Positions 16,461-24,477 of a stretch of 40,402 nt of DNA are shown here, piece after piece; positions within the stretch are counted from its first letter, which is position 1; every line of letters starts with the position of its first letter. A program made the translations under genes and the position numbers. The notes beneath the pieces are model-generated. The model ran no database searches and was not told where the DNA came from. It was given only the letters and a program-made list of their open reading frames with translations. The DNA lies in NCBI GenBank assembly GCA_002495885.1, contig DAHG01000072.1, positions 55,213-95,614 of the forward strand, written 5' to 3'. The DNA comes from Methanocellaceae archaeon UBA148 (GTDB taxonomy: Archaea > Halobacteriota > UBA148).

Positions 16461-17642
16461 ATGAAAATTTTCGTTTTTGAGTACGTAAGTGCCGGAGGTT
16501 TGGGTGAAACGCCTCTACTGACCGAGGGTTATGCAATGTTGAAAAGCATTTGCGGCAGTCTCTCCTCTGCCGGGCATGAAGTACATACGTTGTTATGCCC
16601 AAAGATAAGTAAACTTGGTATTCGACCGCCTGCAGACAAGGTCGAAACATATTTTTCGCTGCAGGATGTAGAAAAAATCTTGCCAAATGTGGATGCTTGT
16701 ATTCCTATCGCTCCGGATAATTTATTGTATGAACTTACTAAAATGATCGAAGCTAAAACTTCGATAATAGGCTGTCCTTCTAAAAGCATCTTATCTTGTT
16801 CAAATAAGGATGAGACGTATAGGATCGTCTCCGAGATGTCGAGCTATTTTGAAGTACCAAATTATGCCACTCTTCCACTAGAGGTCGATCCTGTCTTAGA
16901 ATATTGTAATGAAATAGGCTTCCCTGTAGTCATCAAACCAGTCGATGGTGCTGGATGTGAAGGAATCAGTGTGGTGGACTTCAATGAAGGGTTGGCAGGT
17001 GCCGTAAAAAAAGTGTCTGACGTCTCGATGGCGAAGAAGCTTATCGCCCAAAAGTTTTGTGAAGGTGAACATATGAGCTGCAGCCTCATTTGCTCCAAAT
17101 CTCGAGTGCTTCCCGTTTCCATGAATTCTCAACGAATCAACATCTCTGGTAGCAATATCAGCTATCTGGGTGGCATTTCTCCATATCCCTGTGTGCATCA
17201 AGAGGAAATATTTGAGGAATCAAAGGCTATCGCACAAAAACTGGAGTTATTTGGTTTTGTCGGAATGGACCTATTGGTATCAGGGGATGGAATATATTTC
17301 ATGGAGATCAACCCCAGAGTTACCACTTCTTTCATAGCGCTCTCCAATGTAATACAAATGGGAGAATTGCTGGTCGACTGTCTTGAAGATGCTCTTCCCT
17401 CTTCCGTAAACCTAAATGGCTTTGGATCTGTCGCCATTTTTCCCTTGAAAAGGAGTTGTGCTGTCGGATATGAAAAAATACTGCAGATTCCTGAGGTCAT
17501 ATCTCCTCCTTTTTCAGAGGAAGGTAATGTACTGGCATCTGTCAAGAGTTCAAGTTTATATGGTATCGTAGATGAAATTAATGCTGTTCAAAAAAAGTTG
17601 AGAGAACTAGGGGCAATATATTGTGTTGATCATCGGCCTTGA
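16461..17642 (+). CDS. mfnD: Tyramine--L-glutamate ligase (ATP-grasp), methanofuran biosynthesis
   Basis: The 393-residue ATP-grasp enzyme is predicted to link glutamate to tyramine through the gamma-carboxyl, making the side chain of methanofuran. The N-terminus MKIFVFEYVSAGGLGETPLLTEGYAML is typical. The ATP-grasp core follows: FPVVIKPVDGAGCEGISVV (about 150-168) and VGMDLLVSGDGIYFMEINPRVTTSFIALS (about 266-295, with the Mg-binding Glu and Asn). It is longer than the ~300-residue methanococcal enzyme, with an extra C-terminal segment of roughly 80 residues. It overlaps mfnF by 20 bases. A TATA-like AATATAATATATGG (about 16428-16440) predicts a nearly leaderless transcript. Confidence 0.82.
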   Translation: MKIFVFEYVSAGGLGETPLLTEGYAMLKSICGSLSSAGHEVHTLLCPKISKLGIRPPADKVETYFSLQDVEKILPNVDACIPIAPDNLLYELTKMIEAKTSIIGCPSKSILSCSNKDETYRIVSEMSSYFEVPNYATLPLEVDPVLEYCNEIGFPVVIKPVDGAGCEGISVVDFNEGLAGAVKKVSDVSMAKKLIAQKFCEGEHMSCSLICSKSRVLPVSMNSQRINISGSNISYLGGISPYPCVHQEEIFEESKAIAQKLELFGFVGMDLLVSGDGIYFMEINPRVTTSFIALSNVIQMGELLVDCLEDALPSSVNLNGFGSVAIFPLKRSCAVGYEKILQIPEVISPPFSEEGNVLASVKSSSLYGIVDEINAVQKKLRELGAIYCVDHRP

Positions 17643-18666
17643 TATAGGTGGCGCTTATACAAAGATCGCCGTCCTAAGAGTCGAAGGAAAAAAGAGAGAA
17701 GTACTGGAGATAAGTTCAGATTACTTTCCCTTTTGGAAGTTCAGCGATACGTTCCCTCAATTCATCAGAGCACGCCTTCCGGAAGCAGAAAAATTGATAG
17801 GGGTTACTATGACCGCTGAACTAGCGGACTGCTTCTCTTCTAAAGGAGAGGGCGTTGAGCATATTTTGAACTCCGTTCGATCCCTGGCAAAAACTTTGGT
17901 CCTAAGCAACTCTGCAGAATTCATCAATGCAGAGGAAGCTCTTAGATATCCGCTGGAAGTTGCGGCCTCCAACTGGATCGCACCCCCTCTTCTGATCTCA
18001 AGGTATGTACCTAATACGCTCTTCATCGATGTCGGGAGCACGACGACAGATATAGTTCCCATAGTGGATGGAAAACCCTTGGCTCTGGGTAGAAATGATC
18101 TTGAGAGGCTGTCCCATGGGGAATTGGTCTACACGGGTGCGCTCAGAACAAATCTCGCCACCATAGTGCAGTCCGTTCCCTTCAGAAATAATGTCATACC
18201 TGTGTCATCAGAATATTTCAGCATAACTGCAGACGTCCATCTTATCTTGGATCATATAAGGGAGGATGAATATTCTTGTGAGACGCCTGATGGGCGGGGT
18301 AAAACCAAAGAAGATGTATCAAGGAGAATAGCAAGGTTAATATGTGGTGACATGGACATGCTGGACGGGGCTGATGTTATGTGTATGGCAAACCACGTAT
18401 ACAAAAAACAGGTCGAGCAGATTCAAGCTGGTCTGATCCATGTGATTGAACAACAGCATATGGATATAAATACGCCAGTAATACTTGCAGGAACGGGTGC
18501 GCATTTTTTAGGAAATGTTGCAATCAGGCAATTGGGTTATATCGACATCCTATATTTTGAGGACTTCGTCGAGAGATACATCGGTCTCTCTGCTGAAAAA
18601 GCATCCCTCTCCGCTCCCGCTTTTAGTATGGCAGTCCTCCTGACCATGGAAGGTATGGTAAAATGA
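17623..18666 (+). CDS. mfnF: Methanofuran condensation enzyme MfnF (ASKHA-fold, H4MPT-linked C1 pathway protein)
   Basis: The 347-residue protein is of the hydantoinase/ASKHA type. It is assigned to MfnF, which couples the aminomethylfuran diphosphate with gamma-glutamyltyramine. Phosphate motifs are visible as GLDIGGAYTKIAVL (N-terminus), LFIDVGSTTTDIVPI (about 134-148) and VILAGTGAHFLG (about 287-298). The start is GTG at 17623, after AGGGG, inside the end of mfnD. The stop overlaps the mfnB start by 4 bases. The neighbours on both sides belong to the same pathway, which makes this assignment firmer than the fold alone would. Confidence 0.87.
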   Translation: MLIIGLDIGGAYTKIAVLRVEGKKREVLEISSDYFPFWKFSDTFPQFIRARLPEAEKLIGVTMTAELADCFSSKGEGVEHILNSVRSLAKTLVLSNSAEFINAEEALRYPLEVAASNWIAPPLLISRYVPNTLFIDVGSTTTDIVPIVDGKPLALGRNDLERLSHGELVYTGALRTNLATIVQSVPFRNNVIPVSSEYFSITADVHLILDHIREDEYSCETPDGRGKTKEDVSRRIARLICGDMDMLDGADVMCMANHVYKKQVEQIQAGLIHVIEQQHMDINTPVILAGTGAHFLGNVAIRQLGYIDILYFEDFVERYIGLSAEKASLSAPAFSMAVLLTMEGMVK

Positions 18667-19367
18667 AATTGTTGGTAAGCGTTGTTGATGCAGACGAGAC
18701 GATTGATGCGCTGAAAGGTGGTGCAGACATCATTGATGTGAAGAATCCAAGAGAAGGGTCTTTAGGGGCAAATTTTCCATGGATAATAAATGAGATAAAG
18801 CAAGCCCTTCCGGACGATATTGAGATGAGCTGTGCTCTGGGAGATGTTCCTTATTTGCCTGGCACGGTCAGCCTAGCTGCTTTGGGTTGTGCTTCACTCG
18901 GTCCGGATTACATAAAGGTTGGGTTATATGGGACAAAAAATCAGGGAGAGGCGTCGGAAGTCATGAGAGCTGTGGTGAGAAGCGTTGGGAACTTCAATGA
19001 CGAAATCAGTATAATAGCCTCTGGTTATGCAGACTTTAGACGGGTTGGCAGTTTGGACCCTATGCTATTGCCAGAGGTGGCAAGCGAATCCGGGTGCGAG
19101 GGAATACTGGTGGACACAGGTATCAAAGATGGTAAGCGGCTGTTTGACTTCATGAGCCTTGAAAAAATAAGGGATTTTACCGAATGTGGACATGGGTTTG
19201 GCTTGCTCGTGGCCTTGGCAGGATCTCTCAAATCTGAAGATATTTTGCTGCTGAGGGAGATGAAGCCTGACGTTATCGGAGTCCGAGGGGCTGCTTGTGA
19301 GCACCATGACAGAAAAGGCAGGATCTCACTAGAAAGGGTCACGGAGTTAAAAAAAATATTTAGATGA
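18663..19367 (+). CDS. mfnB: (5-formylfuran-3-yl)methyl phosphate synthase
   Basis: This enzyme condenses two glyceraldehyde-3-phosphate molecules into the furan precursor of methanofuran. It has 234 residues, matching the usual length of about 235. The Schiff-base Lys is Lys27 in IIDVKNPREGSLGANFPW, and the second catalytic Lys is Lys155 in LVDTGIKDGKRLFDF; both fall at the positions numbered in the methanococcal enzyme. The C-terminal GVRGAACEHHDRKGRISLE is also family-typical. It is translationally coupled to mfnF by a 4-base overlap. Its 3' end overlaps that of the convergent nrpR by 8 bases. Confidence 0.95.
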   Translation: MKLLVSVVDADETIDALKGGADIIDVKNPREGSLGANFPWIINEIKQALPDDIEMSCALGDVPYLPGTVSLAALGCASLGPDYIKVGLYGTKNQGEASEVMRAVVRSVGNFNDEISIIASGYADFRRVGSLDPMLLPEVASESGCEGILVDTGIKDGKRLFDFMSLEKIRDFTECGHGFGLLVALAGSLKSEDILLLREMKPDVIGVRGAACEHHDRKGRISLERVTELKKIFR

Positions 19368-20346
19368 ACTCTTCTATGTGCTTCATCATCTTAATCGGCA
19401 TCAGCCCATGTACTGCCCTTGTTTCAGTAGCTATTCCCGCCTCTTCTATGGCGGCAATGGGAGTTAAGCCGCCAATGACCGCGACACCGCAACTTCGTGT
19501 AGGGGGGAGAAGTCCAAGGACCCTTTCACCTGCCTCACCAACCATCATGATGCCTTTAAAAAGAGTGCTGATTTGTTCAAGGACTTCTATAGCCTCTTTT
19601 CGTGAGGATGCAGGTATCTCTCTGTAATTTGCAAGTATCCTGCCCCTGCCTTCTTTGACAACTTTGAGAACGCTCGTCATGCCTTTCGCCATGAACAACT
19701 CCAATGGATCGAGCGATGATCCGTCAAATCGGATTATTTCTACGAACTTCTCGGGTTTTTTATCTCTCACTTCCACTATCCCACCATAGATCGGATCCGT
19801 AGGTACACCTTTACTCACTAGGATTCCGTCAATATTGATGCTACAAACGGTGCATATGGCTACTTTACCCTTTGGTACAGTGACTCCACATGCATCCTCA
19901 CCTGCTGAAAAGACCTTTATCAGGGGATTGATCATCCAGCCACTCTCATATACATTCTTTAACACACTAAGGGCCTTCTTGAGCCTCTCAGCCCTCAGCA
20001 AGCTGATATTTATGATGATATCTCCCTCGCGCGTGAGATGGTCATAGGTCACTCTATAGGTCAAATCTTGGATCACTGATTTTATGAAGCCCACCCTCTC
20101 ATGGATTTTTTCTGCATTGAGTTCTGTTATTCCCTTTTCTGTGATTATCCGTCCAAGCCGACCTGCTTTCTTTGTGAATCCCCTCTCATCAAGTATCTGT
20201 AAATAATTCCTTACCATTCGCTCGCCGATATAGTGCCCTAGTTTCTCAAGTCTCCTAGCGATGATAGTTGCGCCGAGAGGTTCGTTGCCCTCTCTAAGGG
20301 TGCCCAGAATGTCCAACAACCTCTGTTCATCTATGGTTTTGACCAT
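19360..20346 (-). CDS. nrpR: NrpR-family nitrogen repressor, one effector domain
   Basis: The 328-residue regulator has an N-terminal winged helix (about 1-70; GATIIARRLEKLGHYIGERMVRNYLQIL) and one DUF128/NrpR ligand domain (about 85-328; VTVPKGKVAICTVCSINIDGILVSKG). NrpR represses nitrogen genes until 2-oxoglutarate signals nitrogen shortage. Two-domain NrpR proteins exist; the single-domain form with HTH resembles the NrpRI type, which works with a separate NrpRII not present here. I start at ATG 20346 rather than TTG 20370: a TATA box at about 20374-20383 then gives an almost leaderless mRNA. It is divergent from the glutamate-synthase-like gene. Confidence 0.9.
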   Translation of the reverse strand: MVKTIDEQRLLDILGTLREGNEPLGATIIARRLEKLGHYIGERMVRNYLQILDERGFTKKAGRLGRIITEKGITELNAEKIHERVGFIKSVIQDLTYRVTYDHLTREGDIIINISLLRAERLKKALSVLKNVYESGWMINPLIKVFSAGEDACGVTVPKGKVAICTVCSINIDGILVSKGVPTDPIYGGIVEVRDKKPEKFVEIIRFDGSSLDPLELFMAKGMTSVLKVVKEGRGRILANYREIPASSRKEAIEVLEQISTLFKGIMMVGEAGERVLGLLPPTRSCGVAVIGGLTPIAAIEEAGIATETRAVHGLMPIKMMKHIEEFI

Positions 20347-20373
20347 GAATATATGTCGTTGTGTTATCAACGC

Positions 20374-20383
20374 TTATATATAT
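20374..20383 (-). promoter_or_regulatory. TATA box of nrpR
   Basis: The minus strand reads ATATATATAA here. A start of transcription about 25 bases downstream falls at or next to the ATG at 20346, supporting a leaderless message and the shorter start. Confidence 0.5.
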
Positions 20384-20386
20384 GTC

Positions 20387-20400
20387 GGAAATTTTTTGCC
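20387..20400. promoter_or_regulatory. NrpR-operator-like site 1 (GGAA-N6-TGCC)
   Basis: The site has a GGAA half-site, six bases and TGCC. It lies between the TATA boxes of nrpR and the glutamate-synthase-like gene, so a bound repressor could affect both. It matches the known GGAA-N6-TTCC and GGTA-N6-TACC operators in one half only, so it is a weak candidate alone. Confidence 0.35.
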
Positions 20401-20406
20401 GCTAAG

Positions 20407-20414
20407 TTTATATA
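20407..20414 (+). promoter_or_regulatory. TATA box of the glutamate-synthase-like gene
   Basis: The sequence TTTATATA matches the archaeal consensus exactly. Transcription would start near 20437-20440, leaving a leader of about 40 bases before the ATG at 20481. Confidence 0.65.
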
Positions 20415-20440
20415 TTGGGGACTAAAAAAGCAAATTTAAA

Positions 20441-20454
20441 GGAAATATATTACC
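20441..20454. promoter_or_regulatory. NrpR-operator-like site 2 (GGAA-N6-TACC)
   Basis: This site combines the left half of the methanococcal NrpR operator (GGAA) with the right half of the methanosarcinal one (TACC), at the right 6-base spacing. It lies at the predicted transcription start of the glutamate-synthase-like gene, where NrpR sites commonly block initiation. The adjacency to nrpR strengthens the case. Confidence 0.45.
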
Positions 20455-20480
20455 GATGATTAACATGCGTGGTGAAAAAT

Positions 20481-22070
20481 ATGGCTGACATATATGCAAA
20501 TGCAAGGTCCACAACTGGGACAAAAACAAGGGTAACGGATATAAGTCCGACTTCTGGAATGTGCCCAATATGTATCAGAAATTGTCAAACGCTCTGTGAA
20601 ATTGGGTTGTCTGCGTTCAGAGGAAGAGAAGTTCTCTATCCTTCTCCAGAGGTATTTGGAGAAAGTACATCTGCATCAAATAAAGATTATGCGCTTGATT
20701 GGAGTCATTTTCAGATTTTGGTTGATGTACTGGGTGCAAAGGGAATAGAAGCAGACCCAGACAAAGCGATATTTGAAGCAGTAGACATAAAAACCGAAGT
20801 CGGAGGTGTTCCGCTCAAAATACCAGTGTTAACAGCCGGTCTTGGATCTACGGCCGTAGCCAAGAAGAATTGGGATTCCCTTGCAATAGGTGCAGCATTA
20901 ACCGGAACAATACAGGTTATCGGAGAGAACGTATGTGGGATGGACCCTGCATCAAAGATCACTGGGGGGAAGGTTGTATATTCGGAGGACCTGCAGTACA
21001 GGGTCGAAAAGTACAGGGAGTTCTGGGATGAAAAACACGGCGACATAGTGGTGCAAACCAACGTCGAAGACCAGAGGATGGGTGTGGACACATATGCATT
21101 GTCAAAGTTGAATGTCAACATAATAGAAAGAAAATGGGGTCAGGGAGCAAAAGCCATAGGTGGGGAAGTGAGAATTCAGGATATAGGGAAGGCTAAGCTG
21201 CTTAAGCAGAGAGGATACATTGTCCTTCCAGATCCAGAAGACATATCTGTGCAAGAGGCCTTTAGAGCGGGAGTATTCCGGTCCTTTGAACGCCACTCTC
21301 GTGTAGGAATGCCGGAGCAAAGGAGCTTTGTCGAAGATGTCGAATGGCTAAGAGGACAAGGCGCGAAAAAAGTCTTTTTGAAAACGGGGGCCTATCGCCC
21401 TTCTGTGGTCGCATTTACCCTGAAGGTCGCATCAGAAGCAAAAATCGATGTGGTGACTTTCGATGGCGCAGGAGGTGGGACAGGAATGAGTCCAGTGCCA
21501 ATGATGAATGAGTGTAGCACTCCTACTGTGTATCTAGAGGCACAGGTTTTGAAATGCATAGAGTTGCTGATGGATAAGGGAAGATACGTACCAGATATCG
21601 TAATGGCTGGTGGTTTTGTCAACGAGACGCAGATGTTTAAATCAATGGCAATGAGCAATTTCGGAAATGGCCCCTGTGTAAAAGCCATCGCTATGGCCAG
21701 AGCCCCCATCACCGCCGCTTTAAAAGCATCCTATTTCACAGAGCTTGCTGTGAAAGGAGAATTACCCACGGCATTCGCAAAGAAATATGGCGAAACTCCA
21801 GAACAGCTCTTCATAGCTGCACCAGAGCTAAAAAGTGAATTCGGAGATAATTTCCAAGCCATCCCCGTAGGTGCAATAGGTGTCTACACCTACTATTATA
21901 GTAGACTTGGCATCGGTCTGAAACAGTTATTAGCTGCTACGAGGAAATGGAGACTGGACTTGATAGATAGGGGGGACATAGCCTCCTTGTCAGATAGGGC
22001 AAGCAAAGTTACCCTCATACCTACCATAGAAGAAATCGAAAATGACGTCATGGAAAACATTCTTAGCTGA
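20481..22070 (+). CDS. FMN-binding glutamate-synthase-like protein (GltB central/FMN domain)
   Basis: The 529-residue protein matches the FMN/synthase domain of glutamate synthase large subunits and lacks the amidotransferase domain. The barrel shows FDGAGGGTGMSPVPMMNE (about 325-342) and IVMAGGFVNETQMFKSMAM. The usual [3Fe-4S] cysteine loop after the barrel is absent (GNGPCVKAIAMARAP). Instead the N-terminus has Cys28, Cys31, Cys35 and Cys39 (CPICIRNCQTLC), which could ligate an Fe-S cluster. Similar proteins occur in methanogens; the substrate is not established. ATG 20481 has GGTGA five bases before it, better than GTG 20469. The divergent nrpR and operator-like sites point to nitrogen metabolism. 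Confidence 0.85.
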   Translation: MADIYANARSTTGTKTRVTDISPTSGMCPICIRNCQTLCEIGLSAFRGREVLYPSPEVFGESTSASNKDYALDWSHFQILVDVLGAKGIEADPDKAIFEAVDIKTEVGGVPLKIPVLTAGLGSTAVAKKNWDSLAIGAALTGTIQVIGENVCGMDPASKITGGKVVYSEDLQYRVEKYREFWDEKHGDIVVQTNVEDQRMGVDTYALSKLNVNIIERKWGQGAKAIGGEVRIQDIGKAKLLKQRGYIVLPDPEDISVQEAFRAGVFRSFERHSRVGMPEQRSFVEDVEWLRGQGAKKVFLKTGAYRPSVVAFTLKVASEAKIDVVTFDGAGGGTGMSPVPMMNECSTPTVYLEAQVLKCIELLMDKGRYVPDIVMAGGFVNETQMFKSMAMSNFGNGPCVKAIAMARAPITAALKASYFTELAVKGELPTAFAKKYGETPEQLFIAAPELKSEFGDNFQAIPVGAIGVYTYYYSRLGIGLKQLLAATRKWRLDLIDRGDIASLSDRASKVTLIPTIEEIENDVMENILS

Positions 22071-22094
22071 TAAGAATATTTGATCAAGAACAAG

Positions 22095-22114
22095 TTCGCC
22101 TTGATCAAGGCGAA
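22095..22114. repeat. 20-bp perfect palindrome after the glutamate-synthase-like gene
   Basis: The left half is TTCGCCTTGA and the right half is its exact reverse complement. Its core TTGATCAA also occurs 15 bases to the left (22080-22087). It lies 24 bases past the stop, between convergent genes. It may be a 3'-end hairpin or a dimeric protein site; without a loop, the second is somewhat more natural. Confidence 0.6.
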
Positions 22115-22305
22115 AATCTGGATGGAAGAGTAGCTATGGCAGTATCAGGTGGGAATCTATGGCGGGCGTCTATAATGCTATACTGTGCAATACCGCTTTC
22201 CCACATAGGAAGCTAGAACTCTTTACCCCCCCAAATGTTAAAGATGACCTCACCCCCTCTGAATGGGCATTGGCGACTTTCTCGTAATAATAGCAGGTTA
22301 GATCT

Positions 22306-23118
22306 TTATGACATAATATCTAGACTGAAACTTACCCATGGGGCAGAATGCGTGAGAACTCCCAATGATATTATATCCACTCCGATTCCTGTGAATTCGC
22401 TGATGTTTTCTAGGTTGATGCCGCCAGATGCCTCAAGCCGCACTAGATTTCTAAGTTTTGCTTTCTTCAATTTCTCCACAGCGTCCCTGACGTCTTCTGG
22501 AGCCATATTATCAAACATTATGATGTCAACGCCAAGTTGTGCTACTTTAATCGCATCATTAACATTATCCACTTCGATTTCGATTTCCTTTGTAGGGTAA
22601 ATCTTTTTAGCGTTCCTTACGGCATTTTCCAGACCCGCGATCTGGATGTGATTATCCTTGATCAATATCGCGTCGGATAGGGCACATCGGTATGTGTTTC
22701 CTCCCCCAATTGCAATTGCCTTTTTCTCATATTTTCTGAAGCCTGGCGTGGTCTTTCTGGTGCCTGCGATTTTGACACCCTTGCTGATCTTAACACATTC
22801 TCTGGTTAACGAGGCTATGCCGCTCATCCTGCCCAAGAAGTTTAATGCCAGCCTCTCTGCTGCTAGAATTGATCTGGAGTTGCCACTAATCTTGAGAACT
22901 ACGTCTCCCTTTTTAATTTCAGATCCATCGGTAAATTGGGACTCAACCTCCAGCGCAAAATGCTCAAACACGGCTTTTGCCTCTTCAAGCCCTGCCAAGT
23001 ATCCGGGTTTATCGGCCTTAATCTGCGCTATCACGGGAACTTCAGGCACCACTGCCCCTGAAATGTCGCCGGATCCGATATCTTCTTCGAGGAAGCGCTC
23101 AAGATCAGTAATTGTCAT
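22306..23118 (-). CDS. nadC: Nicotinate-nucleotide pyrophosphorylase (quinolinate phosphoribosyltransferase)
   Basis: The 270-residue enzyme makes nicotinate mononucleotide from quinolinate and PRPP. It starts with the family's LERFLEEDIGSGDISGAVV. It carries LNFLGRMSGIASLTRE (about 88-103), the basic substrate motif AGTRKTTPGFRKYEKKAIAIGGG (about 113-135), ILIKDNHIQ and the C-terminal LEASGGINLENISEFTGIGVDIISLG barrel. It diverges from the aspartate dehydrogenase gene 46 bases away. The two enzymes bracket quinolinate synthase (nadA), which is not in the window. Confidence 0.95.
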   Translation of the reverse strand: MTITDLERFLEEDIGSGDISGAVVPEVPVIAQIKADKPGYLAGLEEAKAVFEHFALEVESQFTDGSEIKKGDVVLKISGNSRSILAAERLALNFLGRMSGIASLTRECVKISKGVKIAGTRKTTPGFRKYEKKAIAIGGGNTYRCALSDAILIKDNHIQIAGLENAVRNAKKIYPTKEIEIEVDNVNDAIKVAQLGVDIIMFDNMAPEDVRDAVEKLKKAKLRNLVRLEASGGINLENISEFTGIGVDIISLGVLTHSAPWVSFSLDIMS

Positions 23119-23164
23119 GTTTCACCGTAAGTAATTTCATACCCCTGATATATAGTTTCCTTTA

Positions 23165-23977
23165 ATGATTAAGATAGGAATAGTGGGATGTGGAGCGATT
23201 GGGAAGGAGATTTGCAGAGCAGTCGATAAAGGGATCATAAAGGTACAATTGGTGGCGATAGCAGATAGAAAACTTCAAGCTGCATCGGCATTTGCATCAT
23301 CTCTAAGGTCGCCCCCAGAGGTGATGAGCGCCGAAGAGTTGATAGATGTTGTGGACATGGTAGTGGAGTGCGCATCCCAAACAGCAGTGAGAGAGATATT
23401 GCCTTCTGCGCTCAAGAAGGGCAAAGACGTGATGATCATGAGTGTTGGAGCATTGACCAGCCCTGAGCTTTTAAAGGAGGTAACCCTCTTGGCAAGGAAA
23501 TACGGTTGCAGGGTTTATCTGCCCTCAGGTGCAATCGTGGGCTTGGACGGACTGAAATCAGCCTCTATAGGAAAAATAGACTCTGTGACGCTGACCACCA
23601 GGAAGCCATTATCCTCCTTGGAGAGAGCGCCTTATATCGAGCAATGCAAGGTAGATCTGAGCACTATAAAGGAATCCACTCTCATATTCGAGGGGAGTGC
23701 AGAAGAAGCAGTCAAGGGCTTTCCAGATAATGTGAACGTGGCAGCAACGCTCAGCCTTGCTGGTATCGGCACCCAAAACACTAAAATTCGAATAATAGCT
23801 GACCCGACGCTGGAAAGAAATGTTCATGAAATTTGCGTAAAGGGGAATTTTGGTAAGTTTGAAACAAGGGTGGAAAACGTTCCATCAACAGCCAATCCAA
23901 AGACCAGTTATTTGGCTGCATTATCCGCCATAGCAACGTTGCGGAGGCTGTCAGACCCAATACAGATTGGAACGTGA
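23165..23977 (+). CDS. nadX: L-aspartate dehydrogenase
   Basis: The 270-residue NAD(P)-dependent enzyme oxidises aspartate to iminoaspartate, the first step of NAD synthesis in organisms without NadB. The Rossmann motif IGIVGCGAIGKEICRAV is at residues 4-20. Also visible are VVECASQTAVRE, IMSVGALT, YLPSGAIVGLDGLKSASIG and the catalytic-region segment FPDNVNVAATLSLAGIG with a late VHEICVKGNFG. Length and order match archaeal aspartate dehydrogenases. The start ATG is 46 bases from the divergent nadC, so one short region serves both promoters. Confidence 0.93.
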   Translation: MIKIGIVGCGAIGKEICRAVDKGIIKVQLVAIADRKLQAASAFASSLRSPPEVMSAEELIDVVDMVVECASQTAVREILPSALKKGKDVMIMSVGALTSPELLKEVTLLARKYGCRVYLPSGAIVGLDGLKSASIGKIDSVTLTTRKPLSSLERAPYIEQCKVDLSTIKESTLIFEGSAEEAVKGFPDNVNVAATLSLAGIGTQNTKIRIIADPTLERNVHEICVKGNFGKFETRVENVPSTANPKTSYLAALSAIATLRRLSDPIQIGT

Positions 23978-24477
23978 CAAGAAAAAAAGTGGAATGGCTG
24001 TGGTTTTTGCCATCGTTGAGATTGTTGTGTTTCATTCAGGTAAAGAAAGGCTTTGCAAGGAACTCGCTAATGCTAAGTTGACTGAGAATATGACCTCTCG
24101 GTCTATGTAGCTATAAAAGGTCCAGCGGCGATATTATGTTTATTTATTTTATTTAATAGCAAAGACCATTGAAAAAGTGGGCGGAATCCACAACTAGGGC
24201 GATTTTTGCCAAGAAGATAATATAAAATTCTTTTGAAGAGAATGGCGCTCTAAAGCCAAATTAGATGGTAATCTCTGCATATATGCTTTGAGAGAAGAAT
24301 AGGATTATCAGCCAGTAGGCAAAGCTCTTGTATGAGATAAATCTTATATTGGTTGACAGGCAGGTCGATAGGCTAAAGATAATTGGGATAGATAAATAAA
24401 TAGATGGATAGATGCAAATGCAATTAATGAAATGCCTTTAAGGCATCAACTCAGAAATTGGACCGGGGGTTGGGAAG
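23978..24477. other. 500-bp non-coding region before the lipid prenyltransferase gene
   Basis: I see no supported gene or RNA here. The sequence is A+T-rich with low-complexity GATA/AATA runs at about 24386-24416. A 7-bp inverted repeat with a 1-base centre (ATGCCTT, T, AAGGCAT) is at 24432-24446, 31 bases before the GTG start of the next gene, where it could be an operator or an mRNA hairpin. The length and lack of coding potential suggest a decayed gene, but no remnant could be recognised. Confidence 0.4.

Noticed and set aside
24386..24416. GATA/AATA runs as a microsatellite or regulatory repeat
   Set aside because: The copies are irregular and fit low-complexity A+T-rich DNA.
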